64,000 nt of DNA from Paracoccus salsus. Lineage in GTDB: Bacteria; Pseudomonadota; Alphaproteobacteria; Rhodobacterales; Rhodobacteraceae. Below, piece after piece: positions 54,872-63,050 of the stretch (positions are counted from its first letter, which is position 1; each line of letters opens with the position of its first letter). The DNA lies in contig NZ_JAKGGD010000002.1 of NCBI RefSeq assembly GCF_021556615.1, positions 124,001-188,000 of the forward strand, given 5' to 3'. The notes below the pieces were generated by a model that was not told the origin of the DNA, ran no database searches, and saw only the letters and a program-made list of their open reading frames with translations. The translations under genes and the position numbers were made by a program.

Positions 54872-56419
54872 ATGACCGGCCTGTCCACCGCCCCTGCCCC
54901 CGTTCCCGCGCTGTCACCCGATCAGGCCGACGCCTGGGACGCGCTGGCAGAAACCTTCCGCACCGCCGGCGTCGATCTGGTGGCCGAAGAGATCAGCCCG
55001 CCAAGACCCGGCAAGGGCCGGGTGATGGCAGTGATCGGCAAGGCCGGCTCGGGCAAGACGCTGCTGCTGTCGGAAATGACCCGCGCCCTGCGTGCCGCCG
55101 GCGTGGACATCATCAGCGCCGATTACGAGGGTCGCCGCCGCAAGGACCGCCGCACGGTGGCGATCCTCGCGCCGACCAACAAGGCCGCCTTCGTGCTGCG
55201 GACCCGCGGCGTTCCGGCGACGACGATCCACCGCATTCTCTACACCCCGGTCTATGACCCCGAATACGAACGCATCGCCGAATGGCTGACCGGCGAGGGC
55301 ACACGCCCCACGATCGACAGCCTGTCCGACGAGGCTCTGGCCCGCGCCAGGGCCTTCTACGACCAGCACGCCTCGATCCCCGGCGCGCTGGCGGCGGCCG
55401 GCCTGCGCGGCTCGGACTTCATCAAGGGCTGGAAACGGCGCGAGGACGGTCTGGATATCGGCCTGATCGACGAATCCTCGATGCTGGACGAACGCCAGTT
55501 CGACGATCTGCGCGAGATCTTTCCGGTGCTGGTGCTGTTCGGCGACCCGGCGCAGCTGGCCCCGGTCGGCCAGTCCGGCGAGATGGTTTTCGACCGGCTT
55601 GCCGAAAGCCAGCGGCTGGTCCTGCACCGCATCCACCGCCAGGCCGATGACAGCCCGATCCTTGATCTGGCCCACGCCTTGTCCGACGTCAGCCTGACCT
55701 TCGATGCCTTCGAACGCCTCGTGCGCGAGGCGGCGTCCCGCGATGACCGCGTGATCTGGGCCGAGCGCGTCGAGTCGGACCTGATGGCCCGCAGCCCGGT
55801 TCTGGTCTGGCGCAACGCCACGCGCATCAGGCTGATCCACGCTTTCCGCGCCGCATTCGGCGCACCCGGCGACGCGCTCTTGCCGGGCGAGCCGCTGGTG
55901 TGCGACGGGCTGGAACTGCCGCTGAAATACCGCAAGAAACGCATCGACCTCGAGGCGCGCGGCCTCATCAAGGGCGCGCAGGTCATCTATCTGGGGCCGG
56001 GCAAGAAATCAGGCTTCTCGCGCCTTCACGTGATCGGGGCCGAGGATCCGCGCCTGTCCGCGGCCAGCATCGTGAAGATCGAGATGCCGGGCCAGGACGA
56101 GCCCTTCATCCCCTACGCGGCACATATGGGCGCGGCCTTCCTGCACGGCGCGGCGGTCACCATCCACAAGTCGCAGGGCAGCCAGTGGCCCGATGTGCAG
56201 GTCTTCGGGCCCGACATCGCCGCCGCCGCATGGTCCAACCGAACCGAGGCGGGCGTCGCGTTGTGGAAACGACTGGCCTATGTGGCCATCACGCGCGCGC
56301 AGGAACGGCTGCACTGGATCACCCGCGCCCGCCTCGCCCGGCCGCGCGCCGGTCTGTCGACCGATGATCTGGCGGTGCCGGTCGCCCCCCTCGCGCTCGA
56401 GGCCGGCGAGGACGACTAG
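54872..56419 (+). CDS. RecD-like ATP-dependent DNA helicase
   Basis: 515 aa superfamily-1B helicase. Walker A VIGKAGSGKTLLLSEMTRAL (residues ~52-71), TNKAAFVLRTRGVPATTIHR (motif Ia), DESSMLDERQFDDL (Walker B), FGDPAQLAPVGQSG (motif III), and the C-terminal TIHKSQGSQWPDVQVF and AYVAITRAQERLHW. Stand-alone RecD-like helicases of this size are widespread in alphaproteobacteria; role in repair is likely but not demonstrated. ATG 54872 is used; ATG 54827 is possible. Confidence 0.92.
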   Translation: MTGLSTAPAPVPALSPDQADAWDALAETFRTAGVDLVAEEISPPRPGKGRVMAVIGKAGSGKTLLLSEMTRALRAAGVDIISADYEGRRRKDRRTVAILAPTNKAAFVLRTRGVPATTIHRILYTPVYDPEYERIAEWLTGEGTRPTIDSLSDEALARARAFYDQHASIPGALAAAGLRGSDFIKGWKRREDGLDIGLIDESSMLDERQFDDLREIFPVLVLFGDPAQLAPVGQSGEMVFDRLAESQRLVLHRIHRQADDSPILDLAHALSDVSLTFDAFERLVREAASRDDRVIWAERVESDLMARSPVLVWRNATRIRLIHAFRAAFGAPGDALLPGEPLVCDGLELPLKYRKKRIDLEARGLIKGAQVIYLGPGKKSGFSRLHVIGAEDPRLSAASIVKIEMPGQDEPFIPYAAHMGAAFLHGAAVTIHKSQGSQWPDVQVFGPDIAAAAWSNRTEAGVALWKRLAYVAITRAQERLHWITRARLARPRAGLSTDDLAVPVAPLALEAGEDD

Positions 56420-56453
56420 GCTTGCCGGGGCAGCGAACGCACCGAAACCGCCA

Positions 56454-57254
56454 TCACCGACGCGCCGCGCGGCGCTCGTCGATCCGCTCGATCGACAGCC
56501 GCAGCGCCTCGACCAGCGCCTCGTGGGGCAGGCCGGTTTCGTGCGCCAGCCGCATGATACCGAAATGCACCCGCGCCAGTTCCTGGTAATAGCGCGCGAA
56601 GGTATAGTTGATCGAGGCGCCCACGAAGGCGCCAAAGACCGGTGCGGCCTGCGCCGCCAGCTTCTGCCCCAGCGACACCGAAAGCCGCGGCGCGACCCGG
56701 CTGATAAGCCCCTGGACCGTCTGACCGGTGACCGACAGCCGGGCCGCCAGCAGGCCCAGATCGCTTCCGTCATCATCATCCATCGGGCCAGCGGCGGCGA
56801 AGATGCGCAGACATTCCATCCGCACCTCGTCGCTGTCGGGGTCCAGCCCGTGTTCCGCGGCGATTTCCAGCATGGAGCGCAGCAACAGCGTGACCGTGAA
56901 CGGCAATTCGACCATCGCGCCGGCGAACCCGGCGGCGCCACCCGCCGCGCCGCTGACGGTCGAGGCCATGCGATTGAACCAGTCGCCCCGGTCCCGGACC
57001 ACCCGCCGCGTTCCGGCGGCGGCGGCAAAGGCGCGGCCGAGCGCGATCCGTGTCAGCCGGTCCATGCGCGAGCGCACGAAGTCCGGCAGACGCTCGATCA
57101 GCCCCTCGGCGCTGTTGCCGATCATCGACATGATCTCCATCCCCAGCCCGCCGGCATCGGCATGGCGCCGCGCCAGTCGGTCGATCTGGGCGCGAATCGT
57201 GGGGTCACTGATCGGCGGCAGCACCGCCTGGCGATTGGGAACCATCTGTGTCAT
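56454..57254 (-). CDS. EcsC family protein
   Basis: 266 aa. QIDRLARRHADAGGLGMEIM, GAAGGAAGFAGAMVELPFTV and the FGAFVGASINYTFARYYQEL segment match the EcsC domain; the two central glycine/alanine-rich stretches look membrane-associating. Function of the family is unclear. The start overlaps the end of the upstream GNAT gene by 50 bp; ATG 57245 is an alternative start. Confidence 0.85.
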   Translation of the reverse strand: MTQMVPNRQAVLPPISDPTIRAQIDRLARRHADAGGLGMEIMSMIGNSAEGLIERLPDFVRSRMDRLTRIALGRAFAAAAGTRRVVRDRGDWFNRMASTVSGAAGGAAGFAGAMVELPFTVTLLLRSMLEIAAEHGLDPDSDEVRMECLRIFAAAGPMDDDDGSDLGLLAARLSVTGQTVQGLISRVAPRLSVSLGQKLAAQAAPVFGAFVGASINYTFARYYQELARVHFGIMRLAHETGLPHEALVEALRLSIERIDERRAARR

Positions 57255-57822
57255 CTCTTGGATGCTCGACCTCGCTACATGCCGACCCGATATGGGGAGT
57301 CCCGGCCATTTCCGCCAGCCCTGCGCGAAGCTCGGGTCGTTCCTCGCGCGTGACCATGCCCTGCACCCCAACCCAGGCGCCGTCGTGAAGTTCCAGCCCC
57401 AGCACCCGGTCGGGGTTGGTCGGGGGCGGCATCTCGACACCCTCCAGCTTGTGGAATCCGAACCGCGAATAATAGGGCTCGTCGCCGACCAGCAGCACCC
57501 GGCCCCAACCCATCGCGCGCGCGCGCGTCAGGCTGTTGCGCATCAGCAGGCCGCCAAGCCCCTCGCCCTGCGCGGTCGGATGGACGGCGACCGGACCCAG
57601 CAGCAGCACCCTGTGCGGGCCGATGCGCGCCGGCCAGAACCGGATCGCGGCCAGCACCATACCGGACGGGTCGCGCAGGATCAGGCACAGATCGGCGACC
57701 CTCGGCACGCCCTCGCGCAGACGATAGGATGACAGCGCCGTGCGCCCCGGCGAGAAGCACAGATCATAGAGCGCCTCGACCTCGTATTCGTCCGCCGGCG
57801 TCTCGGGGCAGATCTCGTACAT
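57205..57822 (-). CDS. GNAT family N-acetyltransferase
   Basis: 205 aa. Acetyl-CoA loop in LLLGPVAVHPTAQGEGLGGL (the Q/R-x-x-G-x-G/A motif: AQGEGLG), then LLVGDEPYYSRFGFHKLEGV, typical of YhbS-like GNATs. RBS GAGGAGG before ATG 57822. The last ~17 codons overlap the EcsC start in another frame, an unusual amount of overlap. Confidence 0.9.
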   Translation of the reverse strand: MYEICPETPADEYEVEALYDLCFSPGRTALSSYRLREGVPRVADLCLILRDPSGMVLAAIRFWPARIGPHRVLLLGPVAVHPTAQGEGLGGLLMRNSLTRARAMGWGRVLLVGDEPYYSRFGFHKLEGVEMPPPTNPDRVLGLELHDGAWVGVQGMVTREERPELRAGLAEMAGTPHIGSACSEVEHPRDDTDGSQSPGGAAADQ

Positions 57823-57931
57823 CGCGCCTCCTCGTTCTGCCGGCGCCTTAGCATGGCCGTTGGCCAAGCGGAACATTGCAGAGCCTGAAAAGCGATGGCA
57901 GGTTGGGCAGGCTCATCACAGGAGGCCGCCC

Positions 57932-58534
57932 ATGTTCTATCGCCCCGAAGCCGGTCACGGCCTGCCTCACAACCCCTTCAACGCGATCGTCGCGCCCCGG
58001 CCGATCGGCTGGATCTCGACCCGCGGCGCGCAGGGCGACAACCTTGCGCCCTATTCGTTCTTCAATGCCGTGGCCTATGTTCCGCCGCAGGTGATGTTCG
58101 CCTCGACCGGGGCCAAGGCGGACCGGGGCGGCACCAAGGACAGCGTCGCCCAGATCATCGAGACCGGGGTGTTCTGCGTGAACATCGCGACCGGCGACCT
58201 GCGCGACCAGATCAATGCCAGTTCGGCCGCCCTTGATGCCGGAACCAGCGAGTTCGCGGCAGCGGGGATCGACGCGGCCGAATGCCGCAGCATCGACTGT
58301 CCGCGCGTGGCCGGCGCCGCCGCGGCGCTGGAATGCCGCATGACACAGATCGTGCCACTGGCAGGCAAGGCGAATGTGATGGTGCTCGGCGTCGTCACCG
58401 GCGTCCATATCCGCGACGATTGCGTGATCGACGGCCGCTTCGACCCGCGCCGCGCCGGCGGCTGGATCGCCCGCCTCGGCTACAAGGATTACGCTGCCGT
58501 CCACGACCTGTTCGAGATGGAGCGCCCGGCATGA
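57932..58534 (+). CDS. Flavin reductase-like domain protein
   Basis: 200 aa FMN-binding split-barrel. [20 protein letters not shown] and [20 protein letters not shown] are the DIM6/NTAB family consensus, followed by [30 protein letters not shown]. Stop overlaps apt by 4 bp. Substrate unknown. Confidence 0.9.
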   Translation: MFYRPEAGHGLPHNPFNAIVAPRPIGWISTRGAQGDNLAPYSFFNAVAYVPPQVMFASTGAKADRGGTKDSVAQIIETGVFCVNIATGDLRDQINASSAALDAGTSEFAAAGIDAAECRSIDCPRVAGAAAALECRMTQIVPLAGKANVMVLGVVTGVHIRDDCVIDGRFDPRRAGGWIARLGYKDYAAVHDLFEMERPA

Positions 58535-59064
58535 CCGTGACGGTCCGGGACTATATCCGCACCATTGTCGATTTCCCGCATGAGGGGATCATGTTTCGCG
58601 ACGTGACCACGCTGTTCGCGGATGCGCGCGGCTTCCGCATGGCGATCGACCAGCTTCTGCACCCCTATGCAGGCGTCCGCATCGACAAGGTCGTGGGGCT
58701 CGAGGCGCGCGGCTTCATCCTTGGCGGCGCGCTGGCCCACCAGCTTTCGACGGGCTTCGTGCCGGTCCGCAAGAAGGGCAAGCTGCCCGGCACCGTGATC
58801 TCGGAATCCTATCTGCTGGAATATGGCGAGGCGGTGATGGAGATCCACGACGATGCCCTCAAGACCGGCGAGCGTGTGCTGATCGTCGATGACCTGCTGG
58901 CCACCGGCGGCACGGCCGAGGCCGGGATCACGCTTTGCCGCCGCCTTGGCGCCGAGGTCATCGGCTGCGCCTTCGTCATCGACCTGCCCGATCTCGGCGG
59001 CCGCCAGCGGCTGGAAGCGATGAACATGCCGGTCCACGCGCTCTGCGCGTTCGAGGGGGATTGA
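58531..59064 (+). CDS. apt: Adenine phosphoribosyltransferase
   Basis: 177 aa purine salvage enzyme (adenine + PRPP to AMP). [40 protein letters not shown] and the PRPP loop [17 protein letters not shown] (~residues 116-132) are diagnostic. Starts on the ATGA overlap with the flavin reductase gene. Confidence 0.96.
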   Translation: MTVTVRDYIRTIVDFPHEGIMFRDVTTLFADARGFRMAIDQLLHPYAGVRIDKVVGLEARGFILGGALAHQLSTGFVPVRKKGKLPGTVISESYLLEYGEAVMEIHDDALKTGERVLIVDDLLATGGTAEAGITLCRRLGAEVIGCAFVIDLPDLGGRQRLEAMNMPVHALCAFEGD

Positions 59065-59324
59065 GCGCAGGACCGCGCCTGAGTCAGCACCGGCCCGGGG
59101 GGCAAATCCACATATCCGCCGCATCTCGCATGGGGCAGGCGTCTCACAACGCCCCGCCCGATGAGACGGCGATGCCGCCTCGAAGGCCAGGTCCGGGTCG
59201 CGGCCCGGGTTCGATCATTTGGCGTTGACTCAAGGAACGGCCCGCGCAACCATCCATGCACGGTAGCCGGTACCGCAATCTCGTCCGAAAACGAGAGCCT
59301 GGAATTGACTCGGGAGGAACGATC

Positions 59325-60584
59325 ATGATGCAGCGCAGCCTTGCTGCCGTGCTATGCACGACAATGCTGTCTTCGCCGCTTGCGGCGCAGGACAACATGG
59401 ACAAGCTCACCAACATGCAAAAGACGGACGCGACCTTCGCGTTCGTCGATCAGGGGGGCGAACGAGCCGAGGCGCTCAGGGCGATCGTCGAGCACATCAA
59501 TGTGCCCGATGGATTCGAGGTCAGCCTCTATGCCGTCGTTCCGGACGCGCGTTCGATGGCGATGGCGCCCCAGGGCACCGTGCTGTTTGCAGGGACGCGC
59601 AAGGACAAGGTGTGGTCGATCGTCGATCGGGACCGCGACCGGGTGGCCGATGAGGTCAAGAATTTCGCGCCCTCGGTCACGTTCGACATTCCCAACGGGC
59701 CATGCTTCTCGCCCGATGGCTTCCTCTACATCGCCGAACGCAACCGCGTGCTGGTCTTTCCCGCGGCAGAGTTCTTTTTCGAAGGCCCCGACCCCGCGGT
59801 TGGCGTCGTTGTCGCGCAGGGCGAACTGATCCCGCCAGAAGAGGAAAGCTTCAATCACACCGCGCGCGTCTGCGATATCGGCCCGGACGGGAAGCTCTAC
59901 GTGTCGCTGGGTCAGCCCTACAACGTGCAGCCCGTCGAGAAGCTGGAGATGTACGACGAACTGGGGATCGGCGGCATCATCCGGATGAACACAGACGGGT
60001 CAGAGCGCGAGGTGTATACCCGCGGCATCCGGAATTCCGTGGGCCAGGACTTCAATCCGGCCACGGGCGAGCTGTGGTGGACCGACAACCAGGTGGACGG
60101 GATGGGCGACGACATCCCGCCTGGCGAACTGAACCGTCAGACCGCGGCAGGCCAGCATTTCGGCTTTCCGTGGGTCAATGGCGGGGTCGAAATTCCCGAA
60201 TACAAGGATGTGCCGCGGCCCGAGGGCGTGACCTTCATCGAGCCGCAGCTTGAACTGACCGCGCATGCGGCCGATCTTGGCATGCGTTTCTATCACGATG
60301 ACAGCTTCCCCGAAAAATACCATGGCGGCATCTTCTGGGCGCAACACGGGTCCTGGAACCGCACCGTGCCCGTGGGCGCGCGGGTCATGTTCACGGCGCT
60401 TGACGAAGAAGGCAACGCCGCGGGGGCGCAGGTCTTTGCCGATGGCTGGCTGAACGAGGCCACGGGCGAGTATCGCGGACGCCCGATGGATATCGAGTTC
60501 CTGCCCGACGGCTCGATGCTGGTCTCCGATGACTTCGCCGGCGCAATCTGGCGGATCGCCTATGTCGGGATGCCTGCCGAGTGA
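59325..60584 (+). CDS. Periplasmic sorbosone-dehydrogenase-like (PQQ-type beta-propeller) protein
   Basis: 419 aa with signal peptide (LAAVLCTTMLSSPLAAQ, ~20-22 residues). Repeated blades such as GTVLFAGTRKDKVWSIVDRD, CFSPDGFLYIAERNRVLVF, IGPDGKLYVSLGQPYNVQ and the EFLPDGSMLVSDDFAGAIWR end match the glucose/sorbosone dehydrogenase fold. RBS GGGAGG. It is coupled to a di-haem cytochrome gene, so electrons probably pass to that protein. Substrate not determinable. Confidence 0.87.
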   Translation: MMQRSLAAVLCTTMLSSPLAAQDNMDKLTNMQKTDATFAFVDQGGERAEALRAIVEHINVPDGFEVSLYAVVPDARSMAMAPQGTVLFAGTRKDKVWSIVDRDRDRVADEVKNFAPSVTFDIPNGPCFSPDGFLYIAERNRVLVFPAAEFFFEGPDPAVGVVVAQGELIPPEEESFNHTARVCDIGPDGKLYVSLGQPYNVQPVEKLEMYDELGIGGIIRMNTDGSEREVYTRGIRNSVGQDFNPATGELWWTDNQVDGMGDDIPPGELNRQTAAGQHFGFPWVNGGVEIPEYKDVPRPEGVTFIEPQLELTAHAADLGMRFYHDDSFPEKYHGGIFWAQHGSWNRTVPVGARVMFTALDEEGNAAGAQVFADGWLNEATGEYRGRPMDIEFLPDGSMLVSDDFAGAIWRIAYVGMPAE

Positions 60585-61168
60585 GGCATCCGGCCATCAT
60601 CATCCTCGGCGGGCTTGCGCTCGCCGGGGGGCTTTCGGCGCCAGCCCGGTCCGAGGATCCGCAAGCGGGGCGGATGGTTGCCAACATGTGTCGCACCTGT
60701 CACGGGATCGACGGCTATGCCGCGATCCCCATCGCGCCGCATATCGGCGGCGAGCCGGCATCCTATCTCGAGGCTCAACTTCTGGCCTTCAAGACCGGCC
60801 AGCGGGAACACGAGATGATGAGCGTCGTCGCGGCCGGTCTGAGCGCACAGCAGATTTCCGACGTGGCGGCGTGGTATGGTGCCCACACGGCGCAGGGAAC
60901 CTTGCCGCAGGGTGTCGCGGCCGAGGATGCCCCGCAGGCCTGTGTATCCTGCCATGGTGCCAACGGGATCTCGCCCATCCTCGACGCGCCGAATCTCGCA
61001 GGTGAAACGAACATCTACATCGACACGCAGCTCAAGGCCTTCAAGCGCGGCAAACGGCAGCACGACATCATGTCCGAGGTGGCGGCGGGGATGACCGATG
61101 ACGAGATCCGGGCTGTCGCGGACTGGTATGCGGCGGTCAATCTCGAGATCCTGCCCCCCGCAGACTGA
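60581..61168 (+). CDS. Di-haem c-type cytochrome (cytochrome c4-like)
   Basis: 195 aa with signal peptide (~24 residues, IIILGGLALAGGLSAPA). Two haem-binding motifs, CRTCH (37-41) and CVSCH (121-125), with two similar halves (AQLLAFKTGQREHEMMSVVA and TQLKAFKRGKRQHDIMSEVA) that carry the distal Met. GTG start overlaps the upstream stop by 4 bp. Likely periplasmic electron acceptor of the sorbosone-dehydrogenase-like enzyme. Confidence 0.9.
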   Translation: MRHPAIIILGGLALAGGLSAPARSEDPQAGRMVANMCRTCHGIDGYAAIPIAPHIGGEPASYLEAQLLAFKTGQREHEMMSVVAAGLSAQQISDVAAWYGAHTAQGTLPQGVAAEDAPQACVSCHGANGISPILDAPNLAGETNIYIDTQLKAFKRGKRQHDIMSEVAAGMTDDEIRAVADWYAAVNLEILPPAD

Positions 61169-61293
61169 TCACAAGCTGAAATTGGCCCTGTAGCGCCCAC
61201 GCTCGCCACCTGATTCGCGGAAAGTCGTGGCTTGTCCTGCAGCCACACGGCGAGCGTAGGCAGCCTGCCCGGCCCTGTGCCGACCGTCGCTGG

Positions 61294-62668
61294 CAGTGTT
61301 CGGGCACGTGGTGAAATTTCTGCGCCGTCATCGGTGTGATCTCAGGTGGCCATCGATATGTATGGTCGAGGTGGAGTTTGGCGACCTCGACCACGAACCA
61401 CACCGAGACCCCGATGATCAAACGCAAACCGGACTTAACCGAGCTTTTGCAAAGCATGATCAGGGCGACTTGCTGCGCTCGATCGTGGAGGCTGTTCTGC
61501 AACCGATGATCGAGAGCGATGTCGATGGCCTGATCGGTGCCGGCCGCCATGAACGGGCTGAGCAGCGCACGACCTGGCGTAATGGCTAACGTGACCGCTC
61601 TCTGGACACCCGGCTGGGAACGCTGAACCTGAAGGTGCCGACGCGGCGGCAGGGCAGCGATTCTCCCTGGCTTCCTTGAGGCCCGCAAAACGTCTGAGCA
61701 GGCCCTGGTTGCGGTGATCCACGAGGCCTGGACCGGCGGCGTCTCGACCCGGCGTGTTGACGAGCTGGTGCGGGCCATGGGGCTGAGCGGCATCTCGAAG
61801 AGCCCCCTGGCCAAGCTGTGCAAGGCCATCGATGAACGGGGCGGCGAGTTCCTGGACCGCCCGCTGACCGGGGACCGGCCCTATGTCTGGATCGACGCCG
61901 CCTGCCTCGAACAACGCCAAGGCGGGCGGATCGTCAGTGTGGCTGCCATAATCGCCGTTGCCGCCAACACGGAGGGGCGTCGCGAGATCATGGGTCTGGG
62001 TGTTGGTCCCACGGAGGCCGAGACCGTTTGGATGGGCTTGCTGCGCGGCCGGAAGGCCCGCGGCCTTGATGGCGTGAACCCTGGTGATCAGCGACGCCGA
62101 TACCTTCCTGAAAGGCGCAAGCGCGCGCGTCTTCGAGGCGGCATGGCAGCGCTGCCGCGTTGACTGGATGCGCAACGCCCTGGCCCATGTCTCGCGCGGC
62201 CAGCACACGGTCGTGGCCGCCGCGATCCGGCAGGTATTTGACCAGCCCGACCGTCAATATGCCGGGGAAACCTGGCGGCGCGTGGCTGATCAGCTCCGCC
62301 CGCGTTGGCCCAAGCTCACCGACCTGATGGATGCCGGCGAACTTGATGTGCTGGCCTATATGGCGTTCCCGCGCCAGCATCGAACCAAGTTGCATAGCAC
62401 GAACCCGATAGAACGTCTGAAAAAGGAGGTGAAGCGTCGTGCCGAGGTCGTGGGCATCTGCCCCGTCCGGGCCTCGATCATGCGTCTGATCGGCGCCGTG
62501 CTGTTCGCGCGGAACGACGAATGGCAGACCTCAAACCGCTACGTGGTGGTCGCGGCCTTCGCGCAGATCGGCGAGGAGAACATCGACCCCATTCTCAGCA
62601 GAACAACGAAAGCCGCCTGATGATGACCTCAGGCCATCTGGGAAATTGCACCACCTTGACGGACGGTC
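61294..62668 (+). mobile_element. Decayed IS256-family insertion sequence
   Basis: Encodes a broken IS256-type transposase and is bounded by imperfect terminal inverted repeats: GTGGTGAAATTTC near 61308-61320 on the left and GGAAATTGCACCAC at 62641-62654 on the right (12 of 13 matching after reversal, extending outward with lower identity). Exact ends and target-site duplication could not be fixed; the outer boundaries given are estimates. The element lies just downstream of the cytochrome gene. Confidence 0.75.
61414..62620 (+). pseudogene. IS256-family transposase, broken
   Basis: Reads MIKRKPDLTELLQ, then a one-base deletion at ~61450 shifts the frame; DLLRSIVEAVLQPMIESDVD continues to an in-frame TAA at 61587 (tyrosine codon TAC to TAA); a second frameshift at ~61660; then AWTGGVSTRRVDELVRAMGL to ~62076; a third frameshift there; then FEAAWQRCRVDWMRNALAHV to the normal end. 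The DDE residues are spread over these frames. Clearly inactive. Confidence 0.88.
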
Positions 62669-62670
62669 CC

Positions 62671-62961
62671 TCAGAAGGGTGTCAGCATTGTGTAGGGCAA
62701 CTTGATGCATATCCAGGTGCTCTCGTGCTCTGCGGGCTCGTCGATATGCACCCATGTGCATTTACCGGCGATGCATCCGGCCATGCGGAAGGCACTCCGG
62801 GTCTTGTCGTCCGTCGTTTCGGCATCTTCGACCCTGAGCGCATTCACCTTCCGGCCGCTCGCCTCGATGGCCCGGGCGATGTAGTCGGACGGGCGATCAA
62901 TAAATGCCTTCACATCGTCACCAAACAACACAAAATCAATCTCGCCCTGCGAGATCACCAT
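62671..62961 (-). CDS. Hypothetical protein with atypical composition
   Basis: 96 codons from ATG 62961 (MVISQGEIDFVLFGDDVKAF); the same frame is open upstream through SYFSLRETPKSDHAEVHFTG. Codons are unusually AT-rich for this genome (TTT, TTG, GGT, GAT, ATT are frequent), hinting at acquired DNA. C-terminal half contains two Cys in MAGCIAGKCTWVHIDEP. The stop sits against the right end of the IS256 remnant, so the true C-terminus may have been cut off. I do not recognise the family. Confidence 0.5.
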   Translation of the reverse strand: MVISQGEIDFVLFGDDVKAFIDRPSDYIARAIEASGRKVNALRVEDAETTDDKTRSAFRMAGCIAGKCTWVHIDEPAEHESTWICIKLPYTMLTPF

Positions 62962-63050
62962 TTCGCGTTTCGGATCTCCGGTGAAATGAACTTCGGCGTG
63001 ATCGGATTTCGGCGTTTCGCGCAAGCTGAAATACGAAGTCGCACGAGCCT

